Assembly (NCBI RefSeq): GCF_014193425.1
Contig: NZ_JACHZG010000001.1
Span: 992,001 to 1,056,000 of the forward strand
Direction: 5' to 3'
DNA length: 64,000 nt
Origin: Microlunatus antarcticus
Lineage (GTDB): Bacteria > Actinomycetota > Actinomycetes > Propionibacteriales > Propionibacteriaceae
The notes under the pieces are model-generated. The model saw nothing but the letters and a program-made list of their open reading frames with translations, had not been told where the DNA came from and made no database searches. Numbering within the stretch: position 1 is the stretch's first letter; each line of letters starts with the position of its first letter. Positions 7,337 to 15,746 of the stretch are shown piece after piece. Both the position numbers and the translations under genes were made by a program.

Positions 7337-8718
7337 CCCTCGCCGTCGCCGTGGTCGGCGCGGGCCCGTCGGGTGTCTACGCCGCCGAGGCGCTCACCCG
7401 GCAGCCCGACGTCGACGTCAGCGTCGCGGTGCTGGACCGCCTGCCGGTCCCGTTCGGCCTGGTCCGCTACGGCGTCGCGCCCGACCACCCGTCGATCCGC
7501 TCCATCCGCAGCACGCTGGAGCGGACCCTCGACGCGCCGGGCGTGACCTTCTACGGCGACGTGCAGATCGGGCGTGACCTCACGGTCGCCGAGCTGCGGG
7601 CCAGCGTGGACGCGGTCGTCTACGCGTACGGCGCGGGCAGCGACCGTCGGCTCGGCATCGCGGGGGAGGACCTGCCGGGCAGCGTCGCCGCGCCCGAGCT
7701 CGTCACCTGGTACACCGGCCACCCCGACGTCCACCCCGACCACGGCGGGGTCGCCCCGGGCCACCCGTGGGTGCCCGGCCTGATCTCCGAGGCCCGCGAG
7801 GTCGTCGTCATCGGCGCCGGGAACGTCGCGCTCGACGTCGTCCGCGTGCTCGTCCGCGGTGTCGACGAGCTGGCCGCCACCGACATGCCGGACGAGGTGC
7901 TCGCCGCCCTCCGGACGCGCGGCGTGCGCGACGTGCACGTGCTCGCCCGGCGCGGACCGGCGTACACGGCCTTCACGACCAAGGAGCTGCGCGAGCTCGG
8001 GGAGCTCGCCGACCTCGACGTGCTCGTGGACCCGGCCGACCTCGTCCTCGACGTCTCCAGCACGCTGGTCGCCGAGCAGGACAAGGTCGCCGCGCGCAAC
8101 CTCGCCGTCCTGGCGGAGTGGGCCGGACGCTCCTCGACGGGTGCCGCGCACCGCGTGCACCTGCACTTCTGGACCAGCCCGCTCGCCCTGCTCGGCACCG
8201 ACCGCGTGGAGGGGATCGAGGTGACCCGGTCGGCGGTCGACCCGGCCGGGCTCGTCCGCCCGGTCGGCGAGCCCTGGTCGATCCCCGCGCAGCTGGTCGT
8301 GCGGGCGGTCGGCTACCGCGGGCTGCGCCTGCCCGGCGCCCCGTACGACGAGAGCACCGGCCGGATCCCGCACGCCGAGGGGCGCGTGATCCGCGACGGC
8401 GCCTTCTCGCCGGGGGAGTACGTGACCGGCTGGATCAAGCGTGGCCCGACCGGGGTGATCGGGACGAACCGCTCGGACGCGGTGGAGACCGTGGTGTCCC
8501 TGCTCGAGGACGTCGACCGCGGTCTGCTGGTGCCCGGAGGCCGCGAGGGGGCGCTCGGTGCGCTGCTCGCCGAGCGTGGCCTGCACCCGTTGGGGATGCC
8601 CGAGTGGCACCGCATCGACGCCGCCGAGGTGGCCCGTGGCCAGCAGCACGGACGGCTGCGGACGACCCTGGCCCACCGCGGCGAGCTGCTCGAGGCCGCG
8701 GAGCCCGGGGAGTCCTAG
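7333..8718 (+). CDS. FprA-like ferredoxin/adrenodoxin-NADP+ reductase, probable CTG start
   Basis: A 461-residue FAD- and NADP-binding reductase of the FprA/adrenodoxin-reductase type, which moves electrons between NADPH and ferredoxins. The FAD motif GAGPSG comes near residue 9, PFGLVRYGVAPDH follows, the NADP motif GAGNVALD is near residue 160, and the C-terminal GWIKRGPTGVIGTNRSDA is diagnostic. No ATG, GTG or TTG precedes the first beta strand in frame; GTG 7351 would cut that strand off. CTG 7333 has GAGG exactly seven bases upstream and overlaps the rne stop as CTGA, so I take it as the start. No ferredoxin gene is adjacent. Confidence 0.85.
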   Translation: MTLAVAVVGAGPSGVYAAEALTRQPDVDVSVAVLDRLPVPFGLVRYGVAPDHPSIRSIRSTLERTLDAPGVTFYGDVQIGRDLTVAELRASVDAVVYAYGAGSDRRLGIAGEDLPGSVAAPELVTWYTGHPDVHPDHGGVAPGHPWVPGLISEAREVVVIGAGNVALDVVRVLVRGVDELAATDMPDEVLAALRTRGVRDVHVLARRGPAYTAFTTKELRELGELADLDVLVDPADLVLDVSSTLVAEQDKVAARNLAVLAEWAGRSSTGAAHRVHLHFWTSPLALLGTDRVEGIEVTRSAVDPAGLVRPVGEPWSIPAQLVVRAVGYRGLRLPGAPYDESTGRIPHAEGRVIRDGAFSPGEYVTGWIKRGPTGVIGTNRSDAVETVVSLLEDVDRGLLVPGGREGALGALLAERGLHPLGMPEWHRIDAAEVARGQQHGRLRTTLAHRGELLEAAEPGES

Positions 8719-9737
8719 GCGCGGCGCCGCGTCGAGCGGCGGACGACGAGGGTGGGGGTGAGCCGCAGCACGGGCTCGACCGGCCGGTCCTCGATCACGT
8801 CGAGGACGGTGGTGAGGATGTTGGTGCCGAGCTGGCGGAAGTCCTGGCGCAGGGTGGTCAGCGGCGGTGCGAAGTGCTCCGCCTCGGGGATGTCGTCGAA
8901 GCCCACCACGCTGACGTCGTCAGGCACGCTGATGCCCCGCCCGGCGAGGGCGTGGACGCAGCCCAGGGCCATCTGGTCGTTCGCCACGAAGAGCGCCGTG
9001 AAGCGGGACCCGCGCTGCGTCAGCGCGTTCCCGATCCGGTAGCCGGAGCCGGGCGTCCAGTCGCCCTCGAGCGGGCGTGGGGCGACGAGCCCGTGCTCCG
9101 CCATCGTGTCGCGCCAGCCGCGCAGGCGCTCGGTCGCGTCCATCGAGTCGCCCGGCCCGGCCACGTGCGCGATGTCGCGGTGCCCGAGGCCGATCAGGTG
9201 CTCGGTGGCGGTGCGCGCCCCCGCGTACTGGTCGATCGAGAGCGAGGGGCTCGTCCGGCCGCTCGACTCGATGACGAGCACCGGTACCCGCAGGCTGAGC
9301 CCGGCGAGGGCGTCGAGGAGGCGGATCCGCGAGGCGACGACGACCACGGCCTCGACGTGCTGGCCCAGGACGAGGTCGATCGCCGCGCGCACCGACTCGG
9401 GCTCGGTGTCCACGGCGGTGGCGAGCGAGATCGAGTAGTCCGCGGAGCGGGCCGCCGACAGCAGCCCGAGGACCGTGCTGCTGGGCCCGTAGTCGGACGA
9501 ACCCGTGGTGATGAGCCCGATGTTGCGGGACCGGGCACCGACCATCGCCCGGGCCGCGGCGTTGGGCCGGTAGCTGAGCTGGGCCACCGCCTGCTGGACG
9601 CGCTGACGCGTCGTCTCCCGGACGCTCGTGTGGTTGTTGATCACCCGTGACACGGTCTGGTGCGAGACCCCGGCGAGCCGGGCGACGTCGAAGATCGTCG
9701 GTGAGCTCCGGGCGCGCGGCGCCGAGGACGTCCCCAT
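8715..9737 (-). CDS. LacI-family transcriptional repressor of the arabinose block
   Basis: A 340-residue regulator. The N-terminal helix-turn-helix is clear (TIFDVARLAGVSHQTVSRVIN, about residues 14-34) with the hinge helix region YRPNAAARAM. The rest is a periplasmic-binding-like effector domain ending in the usual DxxxVVGFDDIPEAEHFAPPLTTLRQD stretch. ATG 9737 is used. It is divergent from a sugar ABC transporter-araDA operon, and two LacI-type palindromes lie between. The simplest reading is that it binds L-arabinose or a pathway intermediate and represses both directions. Its stop shares the palindrome CTAG with the stop of the reductase gene on the other strand. Confidence 0.9.
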   Translation of the reverse strand: MGTSSAPRARSSPTIFDVARLAGVSHQTVSRVINNHTSVRETTRQRVQQAVAQLSYRPNAAARAMVGARSRNIGLITTGSSDYGPSSTVLGLLSAARSADYSISLATAVDTEPESVRAAIDLVLGQHVEAVVVVASRIRLLDALAGLSLRVPVLVIESSGRTSPSLSIDQYAGARTATEHLIGLGHRDIAHVAGPGDSMDATERLRGWRDTMAEHGLVAPRPLEGDWTPGSGYRIGNALTQRGSRFTALFVANDQMALGCVHALAGRGISVPDDVSVVGFDDIPEAEHFAPPLTTLRQDFRQLGTNILTTVLDVIEDRPVEPVLRLTPTLVVRRSTRRRA

Positions 9738-9785
9738 CGCGCGCCTCCCGTCGCCGAACCAGCCACGATCCCGGCTGATGGCGCG

Positions 9786-9801
9786 ATGTTATCGCGAACA
9801 T
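9786..9801. promoter_or_regulatory. LacI-type operator 1
   Basis: ATGTTATCGCGAACAT is an imperfect 16-bp palindrome with a central CG, the usual LacI-family operator layout. It lies 49 bases upstream of the repressor start and closely resembles a second site 155 bp away. Confidence 0.7.
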
Positions 9802-9916
9802 CAAGAAATCTCAGAACTGAGCCTGGGCCCTCCAGCTGTCGTCGATCCGACATGAACACGCCTGATCACGGGCAGATCACGATCTACGGGCTCTCTCAGG
9901 AGTAGCCGGGTCTCGC

Positions 9917-9956
9917 TTGACTTCGCCGCATAGCGGTGAAATGTTATCGCTCACAT
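9917..9956 (+). promoter_or_regulatory. Promoter with overlapping LacI-type operator 2
   Basis: A TTGACT -35 element at 9917-9922 is followed at 19-bp spacing by TGTTAT (9942-9947). That -10 candidate is inside the palindrome ATGTTATCGCTCACAT at 9941-9956, which shares the first ten bases with operator 1. Repressor bound here would block RNA polymerase. The exact -10 is uncertain; the operator call is firmer. Confidence 0.6.
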
Positions 9957-10028
9957 CGGCGCGGATGCCTGGGAAGACGGCGCGCCAACGAGCGAGCACC
10001 CACCAACGAAGGCAAGGGAAACGTCGTC

Positions 10029-11213
10029 ATGGTCCACTTCCGCAAGTCCTCCCTCTCCGCAGCCGCGCTGTCCGCGTCCGCGCTGCTCCTGATGGCCGCG
10101 TGCAGCACCGGCCAGACCGCCGGCAGCGGCGCTCCCGCCTCGTCCGCGGCGGCGGAGCCCAGCGCCTCGGTCTCGCAGTCCCTGGGGGCCGACCAGAACG
10201 GCGTCCCGGCCGCGATCACCGCCGCCGGCGGCACCGAGAAGCTCACGACCGCGGTGCCGGAGGGCGTCGCGGCGGAGTACGGGCCCATCTGCAAGGGCTC
10301 CGACCTCGGCATCGGCAAGATCGACTTCACCACCGACACGATCGGCTGGGCGCAGTCGGAGAAGGAGGCGAACCCCTTCCGGATCGCCTCCACCAAGTCG
10401 CAGGTCGACGCCGCCAAGGCCAAGGGCTGGAAGCTGCTGACCACGAACGCGCAGTCGAACGTGCAGCAGGAGAACAGCGACATCAAGGGGATGATCGACA
10501 AGGGCGCGAAGGCGATCATCTTCTCCCCGATCAACTCCACGGGCCTCGGCGACGCCATCTCCTACGCCAAGGAGAAGAAGGTCGCCATGATCCCGGTCGA
10601 CCGCAACATCACCGGCGTCAAGGGCTGCGAGACCGTCGGCCCGCAGCTCGGCTCGGACTTCGTCGAGCAGGGCCGTCGCGCCGCCGACGCCATGATCAAG
10701 GCCACCGGCGGGAACGCGAAGCTCGCGATCCTGCTCGGCGCCTCGGGCGTCAACGTGACCGACGACCGCACGGCCGGCTTCCTCGACCAGCTCAAGGCCA
10801 AGAACGCCACGGGCATCGAGGTCGTCTTCCAGCAGACCGCCGACTTCACCCGCGAGAAGGGCAAGTCGGTCACCGAGACCCTGCTGCGCGCGCACCCGGA
10901 CGTCAACGCGATCTACGCCGAGAACGACGAGATGGGTCTGGGCGCCCTCGCGGCCCTGGACGACGCCGGCAAGGCGGGCACCGACAGCGTGCACATCGTC
11001 TCCATCGACGGCACCAAGGGTGCGGTCCAGGCCATCGTCGAGGGCAACTTCGACGCGGTCATCGAGTCGAACCCCGCGTACGGCCCCTCCGCGCAGGCCG
11101 CGCTGGACGCGTACGTGAACGGTGACGGCGCGCCGGCCGTGACGATCACCACCGACAACCAGTACGACCTGTCGAACGCCCAGCAGGCGCTGGACTCCGG
11201 CGCCGCCTACTGA
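10029..11213 (+). CDS. YtfQ-like sugar ABC transporter substrate-binding lipoprotein
   Basis: A 394-residue lipoprotein: a lysine/arginine N-terminus, hydrophobic segment and lipobox LMAAC with the lipidated cysteine at residue 25. The mature part is a Peripla_BP_4 domain most like E. coli YtfQ, a galactofuranose receptor; DFTREKGKSVTETLLRAHPDV and YAENDEMGLGALAAL fit that family. ATG 10029 has AAGGGA upstream; a longer in-frame reading has no signal-like start. It heads an operon with an ATPase, two permeases, araD and araA, so L-arabinose, perhaps in furanose form, is the likely ligand (inference). An 18-bp hairpin follows the gene. Confidence 0.88.
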   Translation: MVHFRKSSLSAAALSASALLLMAACSTGQTAGSGAPASSAAAEPSASVSQSLGADQNGVPAAITAAGGTEKLTTAVPEGVAAEYGPICKGSDLGIGKIDFTTDTIGWAQSEKEANPFRIASTKSQVDAAKAKGWKLLTTNAQSNVQQENSDIKGMIDKGAKAIIFSPINSTGLGDAISYAKEKKVAMIPVDRNITGVKGCETVGPQLGSDFVEQGRRAADAMIKATGGNAKLAILLGASGVNVTDDRTAGFLDQLKAKNATGIEVVFQQTADFTREKGKSVTETLLRAHPDVNAIYAENDEMGLGALAALDDAGKAGTDSVHIVSIDGTKGAVQAIVEGNFDAVIESNPAYGPSAQAALDAYVNGDGAPAVTITTDNQYDLSNAQQALDSGAAY

Positions 11214-11220
11214 GCCGCCG

Positions 11221-11258
11221 CACGCGGGCGGCCGTCCCCAGGGACGGCCGCCCGCGTG
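11221..11258 (+). terminator. Perfect 18-bp hairpin after the binding-protein gene
   Basis: CACGCGGGCGGCCGTCCC and its exact complement are separated by two bases (a four-base loop if the last pair opens). There is no T tract. In this position such stems usually protect the upstream mRNA or attenuate read-through, giving more binding protein than membrane components. Confidence 0.75.
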
Positions 11259-11300
11259 CTCGTCCGACCCGCCCACCCCAGATGACCCGGAGATGACGCC

Positions 11301-12923
11301 ATGACCGCAACCGCGGTGCAGGCACCCACGCTCGCCGTGCGGGGGCTCAGCAAGACGTTCGGCGGCGTACGCGCCCTCGACGACGTGTCGATCGACCTGA
11401 TGCCGGCCTCGGTGCACGCGCTCGTCGGCGAGAACGGCGCCGGCAAGTCGACGCTGATCAAGGTGATGACCGGGGTCTACCCGATCGACAGCGGCGAGGT
11501 GCTGTACCAGGGCGAGTCCGCGAGCTTCGCGTCGCCGCGTGCCGCCCAGCAGGCGGGCATCGCGACGATCTACCAGGAGGTGCACCTCGCACCCCAGCTC
11601 TCCGTCGCCCGCAACTTCTTCCTCGGTCGCGAGCTCAAGCGTCGCGGCTCGCTCGACCTGCGCCGGATGAACACCGAGGCGGCCGAGGGCCTCGAGCGCT
11701 TCGGCATCGCCGTCGACGTGCGCCGTCCGCTCGGCGAGCTCGGCCTCGGCATCCAGCAGATGGTGGCCATCGCCCGCGCCGTCTCCACGCAGGCCCGTGT
11801 CGTGATCATGGACGAGCCGACGTCGTCGCTCGAGCCCCGCGAGGTGGAGCGGCTGCTCTCGGTCGTGGCGCTGCTCAAGGAGTCCGGCGTCTGCGTCGTC
11901 TACGTCTCGCACAAGCTCGACGAGGTCTTCGCCGCCTGCGACACCATCACGGTGCTGCGCGACGGCAAGCTCGTCTGGACCGGGCCGACCGCCGACACGA
12001 ACCGCCGCCAGCTCATCTCCCGCATGCTGGGCCGCGACGCCGCCGAGCTGGACGAGGGCAGGCTGACCCGCCTGGCCGGCCGGCCGCCGGTCGCCGACGC
12101 CGAGCCCGTCCTGCGGGCCAGCCACCTGAGCCGTCGCCTCGTCCTCGACGACGTGTCGCTGGTCGTCCGCCCGGGCGAGGTCGTCGGGCTCGCCGGCCTG
12201 CTCGGCTCGGGGCGCAGCGAGACGGCCAAGACCGTCTTCGGCGCGCTGCCGCTCGACTCCGGCGAGATCAGCATCGACGGCCGCCCGCTGCGCCGTCAGA
12301 CGCCCGCCTCGCGGATCCGCAACAAGATCGCCTTCCTGCCCGAGGACCGCAAGGCCGAGGGGATCATCCCGGAGCTGTCGATCCGCGACAACATCGGGCT
12401 CGCCGCGCTGCCGCAGCTGACGCGCCTCGGCTTCGTCAACCGGTCCAAGCTCGACGCGATCGTCAAGGTCTTCTTCGACCGGCTGCGGATCCGGGCGTAC
12501 GGGCCGAGCCAGAAGGTCTCCGAGCTCTCCGGCGGCAACCAGCAGAAGGTGCTGCTCGCCCGGCTGCTCTGCCTCAACCCCCGGGTCCTCCTGCTCGACG
12601 AGCCGACCCGCGGGATCGACGTGGGGGCCAAGGCCGAGGTCCAGGGCCTGATCGCCGAGCTCGCGGAGAAGGGCCTCGCGGTGGTGCTCATCTCCTCCGA
12701 GCTCGAGGAGGTCGTCGAGGGGTCCGACAGCGTCGTGGTCCTGCGCGACGGCGCCCAGCTCGGCGCCCTCTTCGGCGACGAGATCACCGAGGACAACATC
12801 ATGGACATGATCGCCGAGGCGGCCGACTCCGAGGTGGCCGCCGAGGCCGCCCCCGCCGAGATCGCCCCCGCCGAGCCGGGTCACGCCGAGCAGGTCGACG
12901 CCGACCAGGAGACCGGACGATGA
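11301..12923 (+). CDS. Sugar ABC transporter ATPase with two nucleotide-binding domains
   Basis: A 540-residue cytoplasmic ATPase of the ribose/galactofuranose class (RbsA/YtfR type). The first domain has Walker [10 protein letters not shown] and Walker B VVIMDEPTSSLEP. The second has a degenerate Walker A (GLLGSGRSET) and a strong signature and Walker B ([24 protein letters not shown]), as usual in this family. The last 40 residues are an Ala/Glu-rich tail unlike the family core. ATG 11301 follows CCGGAG. The stop overlaps the next gene by ATGA, so the ATPase and permease are translationally coupled. Confidence 0.93.
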   Translation: MTATAVQAPTLAVRGLSKTFGGVRALDDVSIDLMPASVHALVGENGAGKSTLIKVMTGVYPIDSGEVLYQGESASFASPRAAQQAGIATIYQEVHLAPQLSVARNFFLGRELKRRGSLDLRRMNTEAAEGLERFGIAVDVRRPLGELGLGIQQMVAIARAVSTQARVVIMDEPTSSLEPREVERLLSVVALLKESGVCVVYVSHKLDEVFAACDTITVLRDGKLVWTGPTADTNRRQLISRMLGRDAAELDEGRLTRLAGRPPVADAEPVLRASHLSRRLVLDDVSLVVRPGEVVGLAGLLGSGRSETAKTVFGALPLDSGEISIDGRPLRRQTPASRIRNKIAFLPEDRKAEGIIPELSIRDNIGLAALPQLTRLGFVNRSKLDAIVKVFFDRLRIRAYGPSQKVSELSGGNQQKVLLARLLCLNPRVLLLDEPTRGIDVGAKAEVQGLIAELAEKGLAVVLISSELEEVVEGSDSVVVLRDGAQLGALFGDEITEDNIMDMIAEAADSEVAAEAAPAEIAPAEPGHAEQVDADQETGR

Positions 12924-13951
12924 GCGCCGCCACCACGACCGCACCGACCACCCCGGAGCCCCGCGAGCCGTCCGCGCTCAAGGCGCGGCTCGGGCTGACG
13001 AACGGCTGGGCGGCGTGGCTGCGGGCGCGCGGGGTCTACCTCGCGCTGATCGTCCTGGTCGCGTACAACGCCTTCTTCACCTTCAACTTCCTCACCCTGG
13101 CGACGATCCAGCTGCTGTTCGCCCAGCTGCCGCCCGTGATCATCGTGTCCCTGGGCATGGCCCTGGTGATCGGCACCGGCGGCGTCGACCTCTCCGTGGG
13201 CGCCATCATGGCGATCGCGAGCGCGGTGCTCGCCCGCTTCGTGCTCGCTCCCGGCGACGGCGGGCTGGGCGCCTCGATCGGCGTCGCGATGCTCTTCGCC
13301 GTGGTCGCCGGCGTCCTGGTCGGCGCGTTCAACGGGACGGTGGTCGCGGTCGCCCGGGTGCAACCCATCGTCGCCACGCTCGGCATGCTCGTGGCCGGGC
13401 GAGGGATCGCGCTGGTCATCACCGGCGGTGCGCTGATCGAGCTCTTCGTGCCGTTCTTCCGCACCGTCCGGCTCGGCAAGCTCCTCGGCGTCCCGTACGT
13501 CATGTGGGTCGCCGCGATCCTCGCCGTCGCCGCGGCGGTGCTCGTCCGCCGCAGCGCGTTCGGCTACCGGCTCCTCGCGATCGGTGGCAACCGGCGCGCC
13601 AGCGTCCTCGCCGGGCTGCCCGTGCAGCGCACCCTGATCACCGTCTACGCGATCTCCGGCGGGCTCGCCGCCGTGGCCGGGGTCATCGCCACGGCGCGGC
13701 TCCGGGCGAGCGACCCGTCCTTCACCGGCCTGCTGATCGAGCTGACCGCCATCACCGCCGTCGTGGTGGGTGGCGGGGCGCTCGCCGGGGGCCAGGTGCG
13801 CATCCTCGGCACCGTGGTCGGGGCCGTGTTCATCCAGCTGCTCGAGACCACGCTGGTCTCGCACAACGTGCCGGACTCCGGCGCCCGCATCGTCGAGGCG
13901 CTGATCATCATCGCCGCCATCTACGTCCAGCGCTCGAGGAGCAGCTCATGA
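12920..13951 (+). CDS. Sugar ABC transporter permease (YtfT-like)
   Basis: A 343-residue inner-membrane permease of the RbsC/YtfT family. After a Pro/Thr-rich N-terminus come about ten hydrophobic segments. The family stretch GMALVIGTGGVDLSVGAIMAIASAV is present, as is the C-terminal GGGALAGGQVRILGTVVGAVFIQ loop. It overlaps the ATPase gene by four bases and the next permease by four bases, so the two permeases are probably made in equal amounts and pair as a heterodimer, as YtfT and YjfF do. Confidence 0.9.
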   Translation: MSAATTTAPTTPEPREPSALKARLGLTNGWAAWLRARGVYLALIVLVAYNAFFTFNFLTLATIQLLFAQLPPVIIVSLGMALVIGTGGVDLSVGAIMAIASAVLARFVLAPGDGGLGASIGVAMLFAVVAGVLVGAFNGTVVAVARVQPIVATLGMLVAGRGIALVITGGALIELFVPFFRTVRLGKLLGVPYVMWVAAILAVAAAVLVRRSAFGYRLLAIGGNRRASVLAGLPVQRTLITVYAISGGLAAVAGVIATARLRASDPSFTGLLIELTAITAVVVGGGALAGGQVRILGTVVGAVFIQLLETTLVSHNVPDSGARIVEALIIIAAIYVQRSRSSS

Positions 13952-15003
13952 CCGTCGACCGTGACGAGGTCCGGGCGGCCGGGGACGGGACCGCCGTCGT
14001 CGCGACGGCCCCCGATCGCGGCGGCCGCGCCGCCGACCTCCTGCGCACCCGGAACCTGACCTCGATCGTCTCCCGGAACGCGGCCGTCGTCGGCCTCGCC
14101 GTCGTCGTGATCGTCGGGATCGTCCTGGTGCCGACGTTCGGCTCGGTCGACAACTTCCGCAACGTCGCCCTCGCGGCCTCGTTCATCGCCATCATCGCGG
14201 TCGGCATGACCTTCGTGATCATCAACGGCGGCATCGACCTCTCGGTCGGTTCGACGTACGCGCTGGCGGTCATCCTCAGCGCGATGGCGTCGCCGTACGG
14301 GTCGCTGGCCGCCGTGCTCGTGCCGCTGGTCGTCACCGCCGCGGTCGGGCTGCTCCAGGGCCTGATCATCGCCCGGCTCCGGCTGCCCGCCTTCATCGTC
14401 ACCCTGGCCGGGCTGACCGGGATCCGGGGGCTCGTCTTCCTCATCACCCACGAGGGCAACGACGTCCCGCAGATCCCGGGCTTCAAGGTCTTCGAGATCC
14501 TCGGCACCGGGTCCTTCCTCGGCATCGGCAACCCGGTCTGGATCGCCGTCGTGCTCTTCGCGATCGGCTGGTGGGTGCTCAACCGCACCGCCTTCGGCCA
14601 GAGCGTCCAGGCCGTCGGCGGCAACGCCCAGGCCGCCGAGCTCATGGGCCTGCCGGTCCGTCGCACGACCGCGACGGTCTACGTGATCAGCGGCCTGTGC
14701 GCCGGCATCGCGGGCGTCCTCACCACCGCCCTCTCCGGCGGCGGCCAGGAGGCGCGCATCGGCGACGCGTACGAGCTGCAGGCGATCGCGGCCGTGGTCA
14801 TCGGCGGCACGCTGCTCGCCGGCGGCGTCGGCTCGATGGTCGGTACCGCGGCGGGCGTCGCGCTGCTCTTCGTGATCCAGAACCTCATCGTCCAGGGCGC
14901 GAACCTCAACTCCTACGTCCAGCAGGTCGTCTCCGGCGGCTTCCTGCTCGTCGTCGTCATCCTCCAGGCGACCGTCAGCCGCCGATCCGGAAAGGCCACA
15001 TGA
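13948..15003 (+). CDS. Sugar ABC transporter permease (YjfF-like)
   Basis: A 351-residue second permease of the same transporter. The conserved GMTFVIINGGIDLSVGSTYAL and GGTLLAGGVGSMVGTAAGV segments are present, and the protein has a charged 45-residue N-terminal tail before the first membrane helix. ATG 13948 overlaps the previous stop and follows GAGGAG. Its stop in turn overlaps the araD start (ATGA), directly linking transport to catabolism. Confidence 0.9.
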   Translation: MTVDRDEVRAAGDGTAVVATAPDRGGRAADLLRTRNLTSIVSRNAAVVGLAVVVIVGIVLVPTFGSVDNFRNVALAASFIAIIAVGMTFVIINGGIDLSVGSTYALAVILSAMASPYGSLAAVLVPLVVTAAVGLLQGLIIARLRLPAFIVTLAGLTGIRGLVFLITHEGNDVPQIPGFKVFEILGTGSFLGIGNPVWIAVVLFAIGWWVLNRTAFGQSVQAVGGNAQAAELMGLPVRRTTATVYVISGLCAGIAGVLTTALSGGGQEARIGDAYELQAIAAVVIGGTLLAGGVGSMVGTAAGVALLFVIQNLIVQGANLNSYVQQVVSGGFLLVVVILQATVSRRSGKAT

Positions 15004-15680
15004 GCACCATCACCGCCGACGTCGCGGCCACCCTCCTCGAGGTCCGCCGCGAGGTCGCCGAGCTCCACGCCGAGCTGCCCCGCAACGAGCTGGTCGTCTG
15101 GACCGCGGGCAACGTCTCCGCGCGCGTCCCCGGCCGGGACCTGCTCGTCATCAAGCCGTCGGGCGTCAGCTACGACGAGCTCACCCCCGAGACGATGGTC
15201 GTCACCGACCTCGAGGGCCGCCTGGTCGAGGGGGAGCGCAACCCGTCCTCCGACACCGCGGCCCACGCGTACGTCTACGCGAACATGCCCCACGTCAACG
15301 GCGTCGTGCACACGCACTCGACCTACGCGACCGCCTGGGCGGCCCGGGGCGAGGCGATCCCGTGCGTCCTCACGATGATGGCCGACGAGTTCGGCGGCCC
15401 CGTGCCGGTCGGACCTTTCGCGATCATCGGCGACGACTCCATCGGACGGGGTATCGTCGCCACGCTCGCGGACCACCGGTCGCCCGCGGTGCTGATGCAG
15501 AACCACGGGGTCTTCACCGTCGGTCGCTCGGCGCGCGCGGCGGTCAAGGCCGCGGTGCTGTGCGAGGAGGTCGCCCGGACGGTGCACATCTCCCGCCAGC
15601 TCGGCGAGCCGATCCCCATCGACCAGACGCACGTGGACGCCCTCTACGACCGCTACCAGAACGCCTACGGCCAGCACTGA
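15000..15680 (+). CDS. araD: L-ribulose-5-phosphate 4-epimerase
   Basis: A 226-residue class II aldolase-fold enzyme that converts L-ribulose 5-phosphate to D-xylulose 5-phosphate, feeding the pentose phosphate pathway. The zinc ligands fit the family: the HTHS motif (H104, H106) and QNHG (H169). ELVVWTAGNVSARVPG near residues 31-46 is the phosphate-binding region. ATG 15000 overlaps the permease stop by four bases. L-fuculose-phosphate aldolase is related, but adjacency to araA makes AraD the better call. Confidence 0.9.
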   Translation: MSTITADVAATLLEVRREVAELHAELPRNELVVWTAGNVSARVPGRDLLVIKPSGVSYDELTPETMVVTDLEGRLVEGERNPSSDTAAHAYVYANMPHVNGVVHTHSTYATAWAARGEAIPCVLTMMADEFGGPVPVGPFAIIGDDSIGRGIVATLADHRSPAVLMQNHGVFTVGRSARAAVKAAVLCEEVARTVHISRQLGEPIPIDQTHVDALYDRYQNAYGQH

Positions 15681-15705
15681 TGGTCCCCGCGACCACGCCG
15701 GCCCC

Positions 15706-15735
15706 GCACCGATCCACCACGCACCGATCCACCAC
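15706..15735 (+). repeat. Tandem duplication of a 15-bp segment before araA
   Basis: GCACCGATCCACCAC occurs twice head to tail between the araD stop and the araA ribosome site. It is likely a recent slippage duplication. It leaves the GGAGCTC ribosome site of araA intact. Confidence 0.8.
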
Positions 15736-15746
15736 GAAGGAGCTCC

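Noticed and set aside
9951-12944. 997-residue open frame opposite the sugar transporter genes
   Set aside because: It spans two well-supported genes and their hairpin on the other strand; composition is that of a shadow frame.
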